Part shown: piece by piece, positions 14,385 through 22,153 of the stretch
How positions within the stretch are numbered: the stretch's first letter is position 1
Layout of the letters: each line of letters starts with the position of its first letter
Assembly (NCBI GenBank): GCA_016880395.1
Contig: JAEHDN010000083.1
Location: 1 to 24,052, forward strand
DNA from: Candidatus Eiseniibacteriota bacterium
Lineage (GTDB): Bacteria > Eisenbacteria > RBG-16-71-46 > SZUA-252
DNA: 24,052 bases
Direction of reading: 5' to 3'
Notes under the pieces: model-generated
Told to the model about the DNA's origin: nothing
Databases searched by the model: none
The model's input: the letters and a program-made list of their open reading frames with translations, nothing else
Position numbers and translations under genes: made by a program

Positions 14385-16898
14385 TCACCGCAGACCCCTC
14401 GTGTGGTACAAGGTGCCGTCGTTGCTCACGTACGAGCACGCGTAGCGCTCCCCATCCGTGGACAGGCGCAAGGAATTGACCCCATCGACACCGCTTCGGA
14501 TCATGGGAACGACATCCATCCAGGGCTCGTGGGCCCCGGTCGCCGCGTCCACCCGCAGAACCGGGGAGGGGATGCGCCCCATGCTGAAGACGAAGAAGTG
14601 CCTTGAGTCCGCCGTGAATCCGGCCGGCCGCCATACGGTGTCCAGATCCTGGTACACGAAGGGTTCCGAGCCGTCGATCGGGAAGCTCCCGATCCTCAAT
14701 GAATCGGTACGGGCGAGCACGCGGGTCCCATCCGGCGAAGCGGTCAAGCCCTGGCCGATGATCGGGCGCTCGTGAAGCCGCCGCACCGCGCCCGACTCGA
14801 TGTCCATGTGGTACAGGTGACGCCCCCCTTCGGGGGTGACCGCGTTCAGCACCAGCTCACGCCCGCTAGGAAGCCAGACTCCGTAGTTGATCGCCAGGTC
14901 GGTGGCGAGGTGCCGCGCCTGTCCCGCGCCGATCGGAATGAGGATGGCGTTCCTCGTGATGCCGATCTCGCCGGCGAGCACGTAGCGTCGATCGGGCGAT
15001 ATCGACGCGCAGACCCCATCGCCGAGCCGGATGGCGGGCGAGCCGTCCGTCGGCCGGACGAAGACACCCGGAACGTCTCCCACGCCGGCGCCGGTCTCGT
15101 CGAAGAGAACCATGGTTCCGTCTGCGTCCATGTCGCGGAGGAGCGACCAGTCGAGCCACGATAGATCGACCGCGGCCGAGGGCCCGCCGGAACGGGTCGA
15201 GGTCTCCATACGCATGCGAATCCTCATCATCGTGAGGAGGGCGTCCCCGTTCGCCGCCAGGTCCTCGACCAGAGGGAATCCGGGCGCCGAGTAGATGTGC
15301 CGCATGCGTCCCTCGAGTGTCACCCCCATGACTCCATCGGCGTGCTCCGCTCCGTAGCCGGAGAACCAGATCTCGCCGCCGTCGGGCCGCCACACGAGAT
15401 TGGAGATCGTCGAGAGCTCCGGGGTCAGTGTGCGGGGCTCCTCGCCTGGGCGCATGACGCGGACCATGCCCCCGTTGCTGCCGGGCCAGGGATGGCTCAA
15501 AAAGGCGATGTGCTTCCCGTCGGGGGAATAGCGAGGGCTGCTCATCCAGCCCGGGGATCTGTGGATCACCGTGCCGAGCGGAGCCTCGAGCAGGTAGCTC
15601 CCGTCCACGATCCGCACCGCCGCGAGGCTCTTCCCGTCCGGAGACCAGGTCGCATGAAAGACGTCGTCCGCCAGCTCCCGGGGCCTTCCCCCGATCATGG
15701 GCACGCGCGCCAGGGTGCCGATCCGGACGAAGCCCCCGATATCCTTGGGACGGAGCGTCACCGCGATCTCCGCCGTACTGGACACCGACTGGAGGTTGGC
15801 TCCCGTCAACCCGAGCGGGCGGGCATCCGGCGATTCGACGCGCGAGAGATAGATGTCGCTCGGCTCCCCCGCAAAGGCGGCCTGGTAGACGACCGTCTGG
15901 CCGTCCGGAGCGAACCGGCTGCAGTAGATCTCACCGACGCGGAACGTGAGCGGGCGAAAGGAGAGGCGCGGGCCCTCGGTCACGCCGGAAGCCGTGGCCG
16001 CACCTCTCGCCTCGGGCGTGAGCCGGCGGCGGACGAGCAGCTCGAGCGTGAACGCTAGGTCCGCGGCGGTGTCGAGCCGCCCCTCGGGGCGCTTGGCCAG
16101 GAGCCGCGCGATGACCGCCCCGATGCCCGGAACCTCGCGCTCGGCTTCCACCGGCGTCGGCGGCGGATCGGCCGAGAGGATCGCGGACACGCGGTCCGCG
16201 GCGGTCTCCCCGGTGAAGGGCTGCTTCCCCGTGAGGAGCTCGTGGAAGATCGCGCCGAGCGCGAAGAGATCGGCGCGCTGATCCACGGGCCGGTCGCGGA
16301 GCTGCTCCGGCGCCATGTAGGAGACCGTGCCCATGATGGTGCCAGCGAGGGTGAGCGAAGCGAAGACGGGGGTCGTCTCGGCCTGGTCGCTGGTCTCGGT
16401 CCGCAAGAGCTTCGCGATTCCGAAGTCGAGGATCTTCACCCGGCCGTCCGGAAGGACGAAGAGGTTCTCGGGCTTGAGGTCGCGGTGGACGATCCCCTTG
16501 GAATGGGCGGCGGCGAGGCCCTGGGCGATCTCGATGACGATCGCGACCGCGCGCGGGACCGGCACCGGGCCGCGCTGGATCAGGTCGCGGAGAGATTCCC
16601 CGTCGAGGATCTCGGTGACCAGGTAGGGCGTGTCCCCCGAGAGACCCACGTCGTGGAGCGTGACGATGTTCGGGTGGTTGATCGAGCCCGCCGCCCGCGC
16701 TTCGGCCTCGAAGCGCTGCTGGCGCTCCGGATCGCCCGCCACGGCGTGCGGCAGGACCTTCACGGCGACCTCGCGTCCGAGGCGGGGATCGCGCGCCCGG
16801 TAGACCTCCCCCATGCCGCCGGCGCCCAGAGGGCCGAGGATCTCGTAGGGGCCGAGTCGTGTTCCGGTCGCGATCGTCACGGGGCGGGAGAATAGCAC
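14385..16898 (-). CDS. Ser/Thr protein kinase fused to a PD40/TolB-like beta-propeller
   Basis: The 837-residue protein has an N-terminal Hanks-type kinase domain (about 17-290) with all catalytic elements: glycine loop G25-A-G-G-M-G, K47 in VAVK, E66, H138-R-D140 with K142 and N145, DFG 158-160 and APE 196-198. It should phosphorylate Ser/Thr on unknown targets. Residues about 320-837 form a propeller with PD40-type blades (FAPDGQTVVYQ, WSPDGKSLAAV, YSPDGKHIAFLSH, ISPDRRYVLAG). I see no transmembrane helix between the two parts, unlike many bacterial receptor-like kinases, so the sensor is predicted to be cytoplasmic. The start is GTG at 16898 or GTG at 16880; neither has a clear Shine-Dalgarno. 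It is the last gene of a co-directional run, 49 nt after the metallo-beta-lactamase. Confidence 0.9.
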   Translation of the reverse strand: MLFSRPVTIATGTRLGPYEILGPLGAGGMGEVYRARDPRLGREVAVKVLPHAVAGDPERQQRFEAEARAAGSINHPNIVTLHDVGLSGDTPYLVTEILDGESLRDLIQRGPVPVPRAVAIVIEIAQGLAAAHSKGIVHRDLKPENLFVLPDGRVKILDFGIAKLLRTETSDQAETTPVFASLTLAGTIMGTVSYMAPEQLRDRPVDQRADLFALGAIFHELLTGKQPFTGETAADRVSAILSADPPPTPVEAEREVPGIGAVIARLLAKRPEGRLDTAADLAFTLELLVRRRLTPEARGAATASGVTEGPRLSFRPLTFRVGEIYCSRFAPDGQTVVYQAAFAGEPSDIYLSRVESPDARPLGLTGANLQSVSSTAEIAVTLRPKDIGGFVRIGTLARVPMIGGRPRELADDVFHATWSPDGKSLAAVRIVDGSYLLEAPLGTVIHRSPGWMSSPRYSPDGKHIAFLSHPWPGSNGGMVRVMRPGEEPRTLTPELSTISNLVWRPDGGEIWFSGYGAEHADGVMGVTLEGRMRHIYSAPGFPLVEDLAANGDALLTMMRIRMRMETSTRSGGPSAAVDLSWLDWSLLRDMDADGTMVLFDETGAGVGDVPGVFVRPTDGSPAIRLGDGVCASISPDRRYVLAGEIGITRNAILIPIGAGQARHLATDLAINYGVWLPSGRELVLNAVTPEGGRHLYHMDIESGAVRRLHERPIIGQGLTASPDGTRVLARTDSLRIGSFPIDGSEPFVYQDLDTVWRPAGFTADSRHFFVFSMGRIPSPVLRVDAATGAHEPWMDVVPMIRSGVDGVNSLRLSTDGERYACSYVSNDGTLYHTRGLR

Positions 16899-16947
16899 GG
16901 CGGAGGGGGTGAACGGACCGGGCGCCGGGACGCTGGGCGCGCTCGCT

Positions 16948-17697
16948 CTACTGCGGCGCCCCCAGCAGCTCGAGTGTGTGCGTGAGGAGGCTCTTCCCTC
17001 CTTCGGCGCCGCGTCCCGGGATGATGAACTCGGCTGTCGGATAGCGCTCCATCGCGCGGCGGATCGCCTCCGGCCAGGCCTTCGTGTCCGCGTCCGCCAG
17101 GTTGCCGAGCGACGTCGATGCCGCCGATTTCACGGCACATCCGCCGAAGAGAACGCGTGCCGACGGCACCCAGACCATCAGGTTGTCGGGTGCGTGACCG
17201 GGACCCGGGAAGAGGACCTCGACCGCGCCGAGCCACTCCGCGTCACCCGTCTTCCTGAGGCCGGAGAGGCTGTCCGACGGAATCGCCAGGCCGACCGCCA
17301 TCGCTCTCGAGATCGTCTGCGGGAGCGCATATACGGGGACCCCGCGCCTGCGGAGCACGTCCGCGCCTGCGAGGCGGTCGCCGTGCGCGTGGGTCACGAT
17401 CGCGCGGCGCACCGGGAGCTTGATCTCCCGCTGGATGCGATCGAGGAGATCGACCGTGAGCTGCTCGCCCCAGGCGGTGTCGACGAGGAGGAGCCCGCCC
17501 CCGTCCCTCACGACCATCCCGTTCGCCGGAACGATCGAGCCGTCGGGGAACGTGTAGTAGGAGGTGTGGATCCAGACGCCGGGCCGAAGGAGGCGCAGCT
17601 CGAGGGAAGGCTTCGTCACGCCCGGCGTGGCCGCCGGCACCGGGCATGCCCAGGCGAGCCATGCCGCGGCGAGCGCGACGATCAGCGATCGGGCCAC
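16948..17697 (-). CDS. Subclass B1-type metallo-beta-lactamase family protein with Arg at the canonical zinc-2 His position
   Basis: The 249-residue secreted protein has a signal peptide (about 1-22, ending VPA) and the MBL fold. B1 features are H103-A-H105-G-D107 (standard H116/H118/D120), GPGHAPDN with H168 (H196), GGCAVKS with C187 (C221) and K190 (K224), and SLGNLADADT. The last zinc ligand, His263 in VIM-type PGHG..GG..LLKHT, aligns with R229 in PGRGAEGGKSLLTHT. The known family hydrolyses beta-lactams in the periplasm with two zinc ions; this substitution removes one zinc-2 ligand, so activity may be reduced or altered. The start is GTG at 17697, overlapping the HAD gene by 16 bp, with no strong Shine-Dalgarno. 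It could instead be a B1-like hydrolase with another substrate. Confidence 0.88.
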   Translation of the reverse strand: MARSLIVALAAAWLAWACPVPAATPGVTKPSLELRLLRPGVWIHTSYYTFPDGSIVPANGMVVRDGGGLLLVDTAWGEQLTVDLLDRIQREIKLPVRRAIVTHAHGDRLAGADVLRRRGVPVYALPQTISRAMAVGLAIPSDSLSGLRKTGDAEWLGAVEVLFPGPGHAPDNLMVWVPSARVLFGGCAVKSAASTSLGNLADADTKAWPEAIRRAMERYPTAEFIIPGRGAEGGKSLLTHTLELLGAPQ

Positions 17698-18377
17698 GCG
17701 TGTCCGATCAGATCATGAAGATCCGCATCACTGTAGTCGCGGATCACGCGGAAAGCGCCCTGCTCTCGGAGCCCGATGGCGTGGTCCCCACTTCCTATGC
17801 CTACGAACTCCCACCCGAGTTGCCTGGCGGTGGCGGCATCGCAGTCGCTATCACCGAAGAAGAGGACTGACGAAGCCTCTCCGGGGGCGCTTGTGCGGTC
17901 CATGGCCAGAGAGAAGATCTCTACCCTGGAAATACCGTCGTCGGAAGTGGCGAGAAGCAAGGGAATCGGCAGCCCGGCCGCCTCGAGCTTCAGGGTGGCA
18001 GAAGCACGCCATCCACCTGTCCCAATACCAGTCCGCAAGCCGGCCTCCTGGCAGACCTTGATGAATCGAGCCGCCCCGCCGATGGCCGCGAAACGGTGAG
18101 GCGCGGTGTCGCGCTCGCGCTCGAGCAAATTCACGAACTCTCGACGGAGATCGTCCATCTCTTCGGGCCGCGGGGGTCGCCCACGATGCTTGTCCCAGAG
18201 CCACATAGCAATCCCAGCATCGGTCCTGTGGGGCGCATCGGTCCAATGGACCTCGTCCGCTCGAATCCCAAGACTCGTGGCCACCGCTTCTCGGTAACAG
18301 CAGTCGTCGACATCGCTTGTGTCACAGAGGGTGCCATCCAGATCGAACAAGATGCAGTCATGAGTCCGGTGGGCCAT
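17682..18377 (-). CDS. HAD-superfamily hydrolase (phosphoglycolate phosphatase-like)
   Basis: The 231-residue cytoplasmic protein has the four HAD motifs: I, D12-L-D14-G-T with nucleophile D12; II, T120 in GIGTGG; III, K130; and IV, GDSDCD with D176 and D180. A helical cap (about 20-95) lies between motifs I and II, as in subfamily I phosphatases such as phosphoglycolate phosphatase or beta-phosphoglucomutase-like enzymes. The substrate cannot be assigned. The ATG at 18377 is preceded by AAGGAGG with an 8-nt spacer, one of the strongest ribosome-binding sites in the run. It follows the PD40 gene by 18 nt and overlaps the metallo-beta-lactamase start. Confidence 0.88.
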   Translation of the reverse strand: MAHRTHDCILFDLDGTLCDTSDVDDCCYREAVATSLGIRADEVHWTDAPHRTDAGIAMWLWDKHRGRPPRPEEMDDLRREFVNLLERERDTAPHRFAAIGGAARFIKVCQEAGLRTGIGTGGWRASATLKLEAAGLPIPLLLATSDDGISRVEIFSLAMDRTSAPGEASSVLFFGDSDCDAATARQLGWEFVGIGSGDHAIGLREQGAFRVIRDYSDADLHDLIGHAWPDR

Positions 18378-18395
18378 CGGCTGGGCCTCCTTCGG

Positions 18396-19358
18396 TCACA
18401 GGCCGAGCGCGCGCGTGGGGATACGATACATGTCGCCTCTCCGGTTCCCGATTCCGGCCACCGTCGAGTCGTTCCGCGGGAAGTCGAAACGCTCCCCGAG
18501 CGGCCCTGCATGAGGGCGCGTGCTGCTGAAGTAGAGCCACTGGCCGTCAGGGGAGACGCTCTGATTGAAGTCCAGCCAGCGCGAGTTGACGCCGGAGGGA
18601 GCCGGTTTCGCCCGCCGCCAGCCCGCGTGATCCCTGCGGCTGACATAGATGTCGTACCGGCCCACGCTGTCCGCTCGCCCCAGGCCGCTGAAGATGAGGT
18701 AGCTCTCGTCGGGCGCGATCCAGGGCTCGACCTCGTTGGCCGAGGTGTTGATGGAATCGCCGAGGCTCACGGGAGCCTCGTAGGCGTCGCCGGTCCGGCG
18801 CGCCATCCACAGGTCGAGCCCGCCATGTCCCGACGGACGCTCGGAGCCGAAGTAGAGATTGCCACTCGCGGCCACCGACGGCGACCACTCGTCCACGCCG
18901 GGGAGGCTCACGGGCGGTGGCACGTGCCGGGCGTCGCCCCACTCTCCTGTCGTATCGAGCGTGGCATACCAGACGTCGAACGTCTCCTGGGCACCGGTCT
19001 GGCCCGGGGCCGGCCGATTCGAGATGAAGAAGACGGTGCGCCCGTCCGGGGCGATGTGGGGATCAGCATTGCTGAAGGAGCCAGCGAACCGAGGCGTCGT
19101 GGGCGCGCTCCAGTGACCACTCGCATCCAGGCGCGTCTCGTAGATCTGGTAGGAGCTGAAAGTCGCGTTCGCACGGCAGAAGAGGGCCCGGCGCTCATCC
19201 GGCGACAGAGCCAGGAAGAAATCCCATTCCCCCGTCGAGAAGAGCCCCGCTCCGTAGAGCTCGGGCTCCGATCCTGGCATCGGAGGAGCCTTGCCGGCGC
19301 CGCCCACCGCGAGGAGCGCGGCCGCGATCGCGATCACCCCGGCTCCGATCCGCTTCAC
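18396..19358 (-). CDS. Secreted PD40 (WD40-like) beta-propeller protein
   Basis: The 320-residue protein starts at GTG 19358 (GGAG 5 nt upstream), giving a signal peptide (KRIGAGVIAIAAALLAVGGAG). PD40/TolB-like blades follow: LSPDERRALFCR, IAPDGRTVFFISNRP, WSPSVAASGNLYFGSERP, IAPDESYLIFSG and VSPDGQWLYFSSTRP. Such propellers resemble the TolB and tricorn propellers and usually mediate protein binding; no catalytic motif is visible. The upstream membrane-protein gene ends inside this start (GTGA overlap), so the two are translationally coupled. Much longer in-frame extensions upstream lie antisense or out of frame to other genes and I do not accept them. The shared PD40 theme with the kinase three genes downstream is notable. 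Confidence 0.85.
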   Translation of the reverse strand: MKRIGAGVIAIAAALLAVGGAGKAPPMPGSEPELYGAGLFSTGEWDFFLALSPDERRALFCRANATFSSYQIYETRLDASGHWSAPTTPRFAGSFSNADPHIAPDGRTVFFISNRPAPGQTGAQETFDVWYATLDTTGEWGDARHVPPPVSLPGVDEWSPSVAASGNLYFGSERPSGHGGLDLWMARRTGDAYEAPVSLGDSINTSANEVEPWIAPDESYLIFSGLGRADSVGRYDIYVSRRDHAGWRRAKPAPSGVNSRWLDFNQSVSPDGQWLYFSSTRPHAGPLGERFDFPRNDSTVAGIGNRRGDMYRIPTRALGL

Positions 19359-19756
19359 GAGCGCTCCGCCCTCCAGATGATGCTTCCGCTTACAACCATC
19401 ACGAAGAGGACGGCCGTGGCGCCACACACCGCCGCGTCGAGGAGAAGCTGCGGCAACCGCTGGGCGCGCACCTGGTCCGAGTTGTTGAAACGGAGCCCAA
19501 CGTCGGTCATCGCTACGGCCCTCAATCCTCCCGTCTCGGTCAGCTGCATCTGTCCTGCCTGGAGCAGACCGTCGAGGCGATCGCCCCGAGCATAGATCTC
19601 CACCCGATCGGCGCTCCCGGAGAGCGGAACCAGCATCCCATACGGGGTCCACCAGATGTCGCTTCGCCGGGAAAATTCCTGATAGATCGGCAAGGCAGCC
19701 ATGAGAAACAGGGACAGATTCAGGATCGCGAAGAAGAATCGAATCCGTCGGGGCAT
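19355..19756 (-). CDS. Small membrane protein with two transmembrane helices
   Basis: Function not recognised. The 133-residue product has an N-terminal hydrophobic helix (about 6-24, after MPRRIRF), a soluble middle of about 75 residues containing YARGDRLDGLLQAGQMQL, and a C-terminal helix (about 107-127) followed by WRAERS. The topology suggests a small extracytoplasmic domain held by two inner-membrane helices. The ATG at 19756 has AGGAGG with a 6-nt spacer. It is coupled to the downstream PD40 protein by a 4-bp overlap and lies 24 nt after the TPR gene, so it may anchor the PD40 protein; that is inference. Confidence 0.72.
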   Translation of the reverse strand: MPRRIRFFFAILNLSLFLMAALPIYQEFSRRSDIWWTPYGMLVPLSGSADRVEIYARGDRLDGLLQAGQMQLTETGGLRAVAMTDVGLRFNNSDQVRAQRLPQLLLDAAVCGATAVLFVMVVSGSIIWRAERS

Positions 19757-19780
19757 CGATGTCCTCCTGCCGGGATGGGA

Positions 19781-21439
19781 CTACAGCTTGGCCGTGCGCT
19801 CCATCGTCGCGAGCTGTTTCAGCTCCGGGAGATCGGGATCCGCGTCGCGCCAGTCGCTCCGGGCAGCCCCGCTCTCCCGGGCCGCCCCTGCCGTGTCCCC
19901 CTTTTGAGCCAGGACGAGCGCGAGCGCCAGATGGCTGCCACCGTAGGCGGCGTCGTGATCGAGCATCTGCGACGCGACGAATGCCGCCAGGTCCCAGTCC
20001 CCCGCCTCGCGCGCGCTCCGCGCCATCGTCTCGAGCCGGAAGAGACTCAGCGACCACGCGTCCGGACCGGGAATGGCGCGCAGCGCGCGAGTCACGTCCT
20101 TCAGCACGGCGCGACCCTGCTCGCGATCCCTCCCCCGGAGCAGGATCTCGCCGCGCAGACCCTCGACCCAGGGCTCCAGGACGGAGCGGCGCGGAATGAG
20201 TCCCAGAGCCACCCGAGGCACCGCGTCCAGCTCGCGCTGCGCCGCTTCGAGCTCGCCCTGGGCATCCCCGAGCTTCCCGAGCCCGATCAGGGCCTGCCCC
20301 GCGAGCGCGTGTCCGGCGCAGCGGGACTGCGGGTAGTCCGAGCTCGTCATGCCTCGCGCCGCCTCGAGCGCCTCCTTGTAACGGCCGCGATGGATCAGGA
20401 AGCTCGGAAGCTGCGCCCGGTTGAACGCCCGCGAGGCGTCGAGGACGGAAAGCGAGCCGGCCTGACGCAGCGCCTTTTCCGCCAGCTTCATCTGCCCCTT
20501 GTGCTGGTAGCAGCTTGCCAGGAGGTCGAGGTTGTGACCGTGGTGCCAGTCGAGGCCAGGGTCGATCTTCTCGGCAGCGTAGTACGCCCGCTCGAGAGAG
20601 TCCGCCTTGATGAACTCGACGATCGCCTCGTCCACACGGCCGACGCGCCTCAGGTCGTGGCCCCACATGTGCGCCGCATGTGGGATCGCCGGCGCGAGCC
20701 GGGCGTACTGCTCGCCGTGCTCCAGCGCCTTGTCGACGCGCCCGATGGTCTCGTACGTATGGACGAGGTAGTGATGCGCGGACGCGTGGTCCGGGACGAG
20801 CTTGAGAGTCGCTTCGTAGAACGCCACGGACCCGGCCGTGCCCCGCTGGCCCCGCCCGGACGCGTTGCCTTCCTCGGCATTCCCCCGGAGCAGCCAGAGC
20901 GCGGGATCATCGAGGTCCGCGTTCAGGGCGTCGTCGATCGCCTTCTTGTAGGCGAGGAACTTCGCGCCATCCTCGAGCGAGTCCATCGCGGCCAGCTGCT
21001 TCTCGCGGATGTCGATGATCCTGCGCTCGCGCGGGCTCACGGCCGCGGCGAGACCCTTTGCCTTCACGAGGAACTGCTTCGCGCCCGGCGGATTGTCGAG
21101 CCCGGACTCGACGCGGCTCAGGCCGACGTAGGCGAGGGCCAGCGACGGGTCGAGTCTGAGGGTCTGATGGAACGACCGGGCGGCCTCGATCCAGACGTAG
21201 GATTCGAGGTAGTCGAGCCCCTGATCGTAGAAGGCCTGTGCGTCCGGGGATGTCGTGGTGACCTTCTGGTGCGAGTTTCCGATGCCCTGGCGCAGGGGAA
21301 TGGCCCGCTCGAGGAGCCCGGCCGGAACGTAGCTGGGGGCCGCAGCGCAGGGGGAATGGGGGTCGTCCTGGGCCAAAGCCGGGACGGTGACAGCCGCGAC
21401 CAGGACGATAATGGCTGATGAGGCCAGACGGTTCCACAT
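19781..21439 (-). CDS. Secreted tetratricopeptide-repeat protein
   Basis: From the ATG at 21439 the product has 552 residues, with a signal peptide (MWNRLASSAIIVLVAAVTVPALAQ) and helical repeats through most of its length. TPR-like units are visible at AQAFYDQGLDYLESYVWIEA, ALAYVGLSRVESGL, ASAHHYLVHTYETIGRVDKA, LDLLASCYQHKGQMKLAEKA and GHALAGQALIGLGKLGDA. TPR proteins mostly act as protein-binding scaffolds. A HAAHMWGHDLRRVGR segment recalls TPR proteins of environmental bacteria with conserved His, of unknown function. No clear Shine-Dalgarno precedes this ATG, but upstream in-frame codons belong to the neighbouring gene region. It lies 8 nt after the flavin reductase-like gene. Confidence 0.83.
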   Translation of the reverse strand: MWNRLASSAIIVLVAAVTVPALAQDDPHSPCAAAPSYVPAGLLERAIPLRQGIGNSHQKVTTTSPDAQAFYDQGLDYLESYVWIEAARSFHQTLRLDPSLALAYVGLSRVESGLDNPPGAKQFLVKAKGLAAAVSPRERRIIDIREKQLAAMDSLEDGAKFLAYKKAIDDALNADLDDPALWLLRGNAEEGNASGRGQRGTAGSVAFYEATLKLVPDHASAHHYLVHTYETIGRVDKALEHGEQYARLAPAIPHAAHMWGHDLRRVGRVDEAIVEFIKADSLERAYYAAEKIDPGLDWHHGHNLDLLASCYQHKGQMKLAEKALRQAGSLSVLDASRAFNRAQLPSFLIHRGRYKEALEAARGMTSSDYPQSRCAGHALAGQALIGLGKLGDAQGELEAAQRELDAVPRVALGLIPRRSVLEPWVEGLRGEILLRGRDREQGRAVLKDVTRALRAIPGPDAWSLSLFRLETMARSAREAGDWDLAAFVASQMLDHDAAYGGSHLALALVLAQKGDTAGAARESGAARSDWRDADPDLPELKQLATMERTAKL

Positions 21440-21447
21440 GACGGATG

Positions 21448-22104
21448 TCACAGCCCCGGAAGCACCGGACGCGGCAGACCGAATACGCTCTCCCGCGTCA
21501 CGTGCGTGTAGTTCGGGCCCCCCAGCCGGCCGATCGCGTCGATCGCGGCCGAATCCACGCGCAGACCCGGGCCCACGAGGAGCGATTCCGCGATGTGGAA
21601 GTACACGACCTCGCCAATCACGTAGTTCGCGCGGAAGTTCCCCTCCCCGTGCTCCACGATACGGAAGAGCCGGCACTCCATGGCGATCGGGCATTCGGCG
21701 GCGCGCCATGGCTTCACCTTCACGCTCGGAGCCTTCGTGAATCCCGCGGCCTCGAACTCGTCGATCTCGGGCGCGTAGTCGGCGGAGGTCTGGTTCATCG
21801 CCTCGCGCAAGCCCCACGGGGCGATGTGCACCACGTACTCCCCCGTCGCGCGCACGTTGTGGAGCGTGTCCTTGTCGCGGCCCGCGCCGCTCGTGACCGG
21901 CGAGAAGACCAGCGACGGCGGATGGGCGCCGCCCGCGTTGAAGAAGGAGAAAGGGGCCAGATTCGCGATACCCGACGTCGAGAGCGAGGAGACGAGCGCG
22001 ATCGGGCGGGGCACGACGCAGCCGACCAGGAGCGCGTAGACGTCGGCCGAGGGAACGCCGGAGGGATCGACTTCGCGTAGCTGGGGGAGCGATCCCCCGC
22101 TCAC
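21448..22104 (-). CDS. Flavin reductase-like (FMN-binding split-barrel) protein
   Basis: This matches the flavin reductase/DIM6-NTAB type, about 218 residues from the GTG at 22104. Visible hallmarks are VVPRPIALVSS, NLAPFSFFN, PPSLVFSP, KDTLHNVRATGEYVVHI and RLGGPNYTHV. Proteins of this family bind FMN in a split barrel; some supply reduced flavin to oxygenases and many have unknown substrates. The start is uncertain: no Shine-Dalgarno precedes the GTG, and an open frame reaches back to 22224 inside the homogentisate dioxygenase gene, but homologues begin roughly 10-25 residues before the PRPIA motif. It sits 49 nt after the dioxygenase and probably belongs to the same aromatic-catabolism transcript, though it is not a required step of the homogentisate route. 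Confidence 0.85.
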   Translation of the reverse strand: MSGGSLPQLREVDPSGVPSADVYALLVGCVVPRPIALVSSLSTSGIANLAPFSFFNAGGAHPPSLVFSPVTSGAGRDKDTLHNVRATGEYVVHIAPWGLREAMNQTSADYAPEIDEFEAAGFTKAPSVKVKPWRAAECPIAMECRLFRIVEHGEGNFRANYVIGEVVYFHIAESLLVGPGLRVDSAAIDAIGRLGGPNYTHVTRESVFGLPRPVLPGL

Positions 22105-22153
22105 CGGAGCGTGCCCGGGCTCGCGATCGATGCGCTCAGCGGCTCGCCCTCGC

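Noticed and set aside
18396..20666. A 756-codon frame that would fuse the PD40 protein to upstream sequence
   Set aside because: Only the part from GTG 19358 has a signal peptide and propeller blades; the rest lies out of frame with the membrane and TPR genes and is Arg/Gly/Ala-rich.
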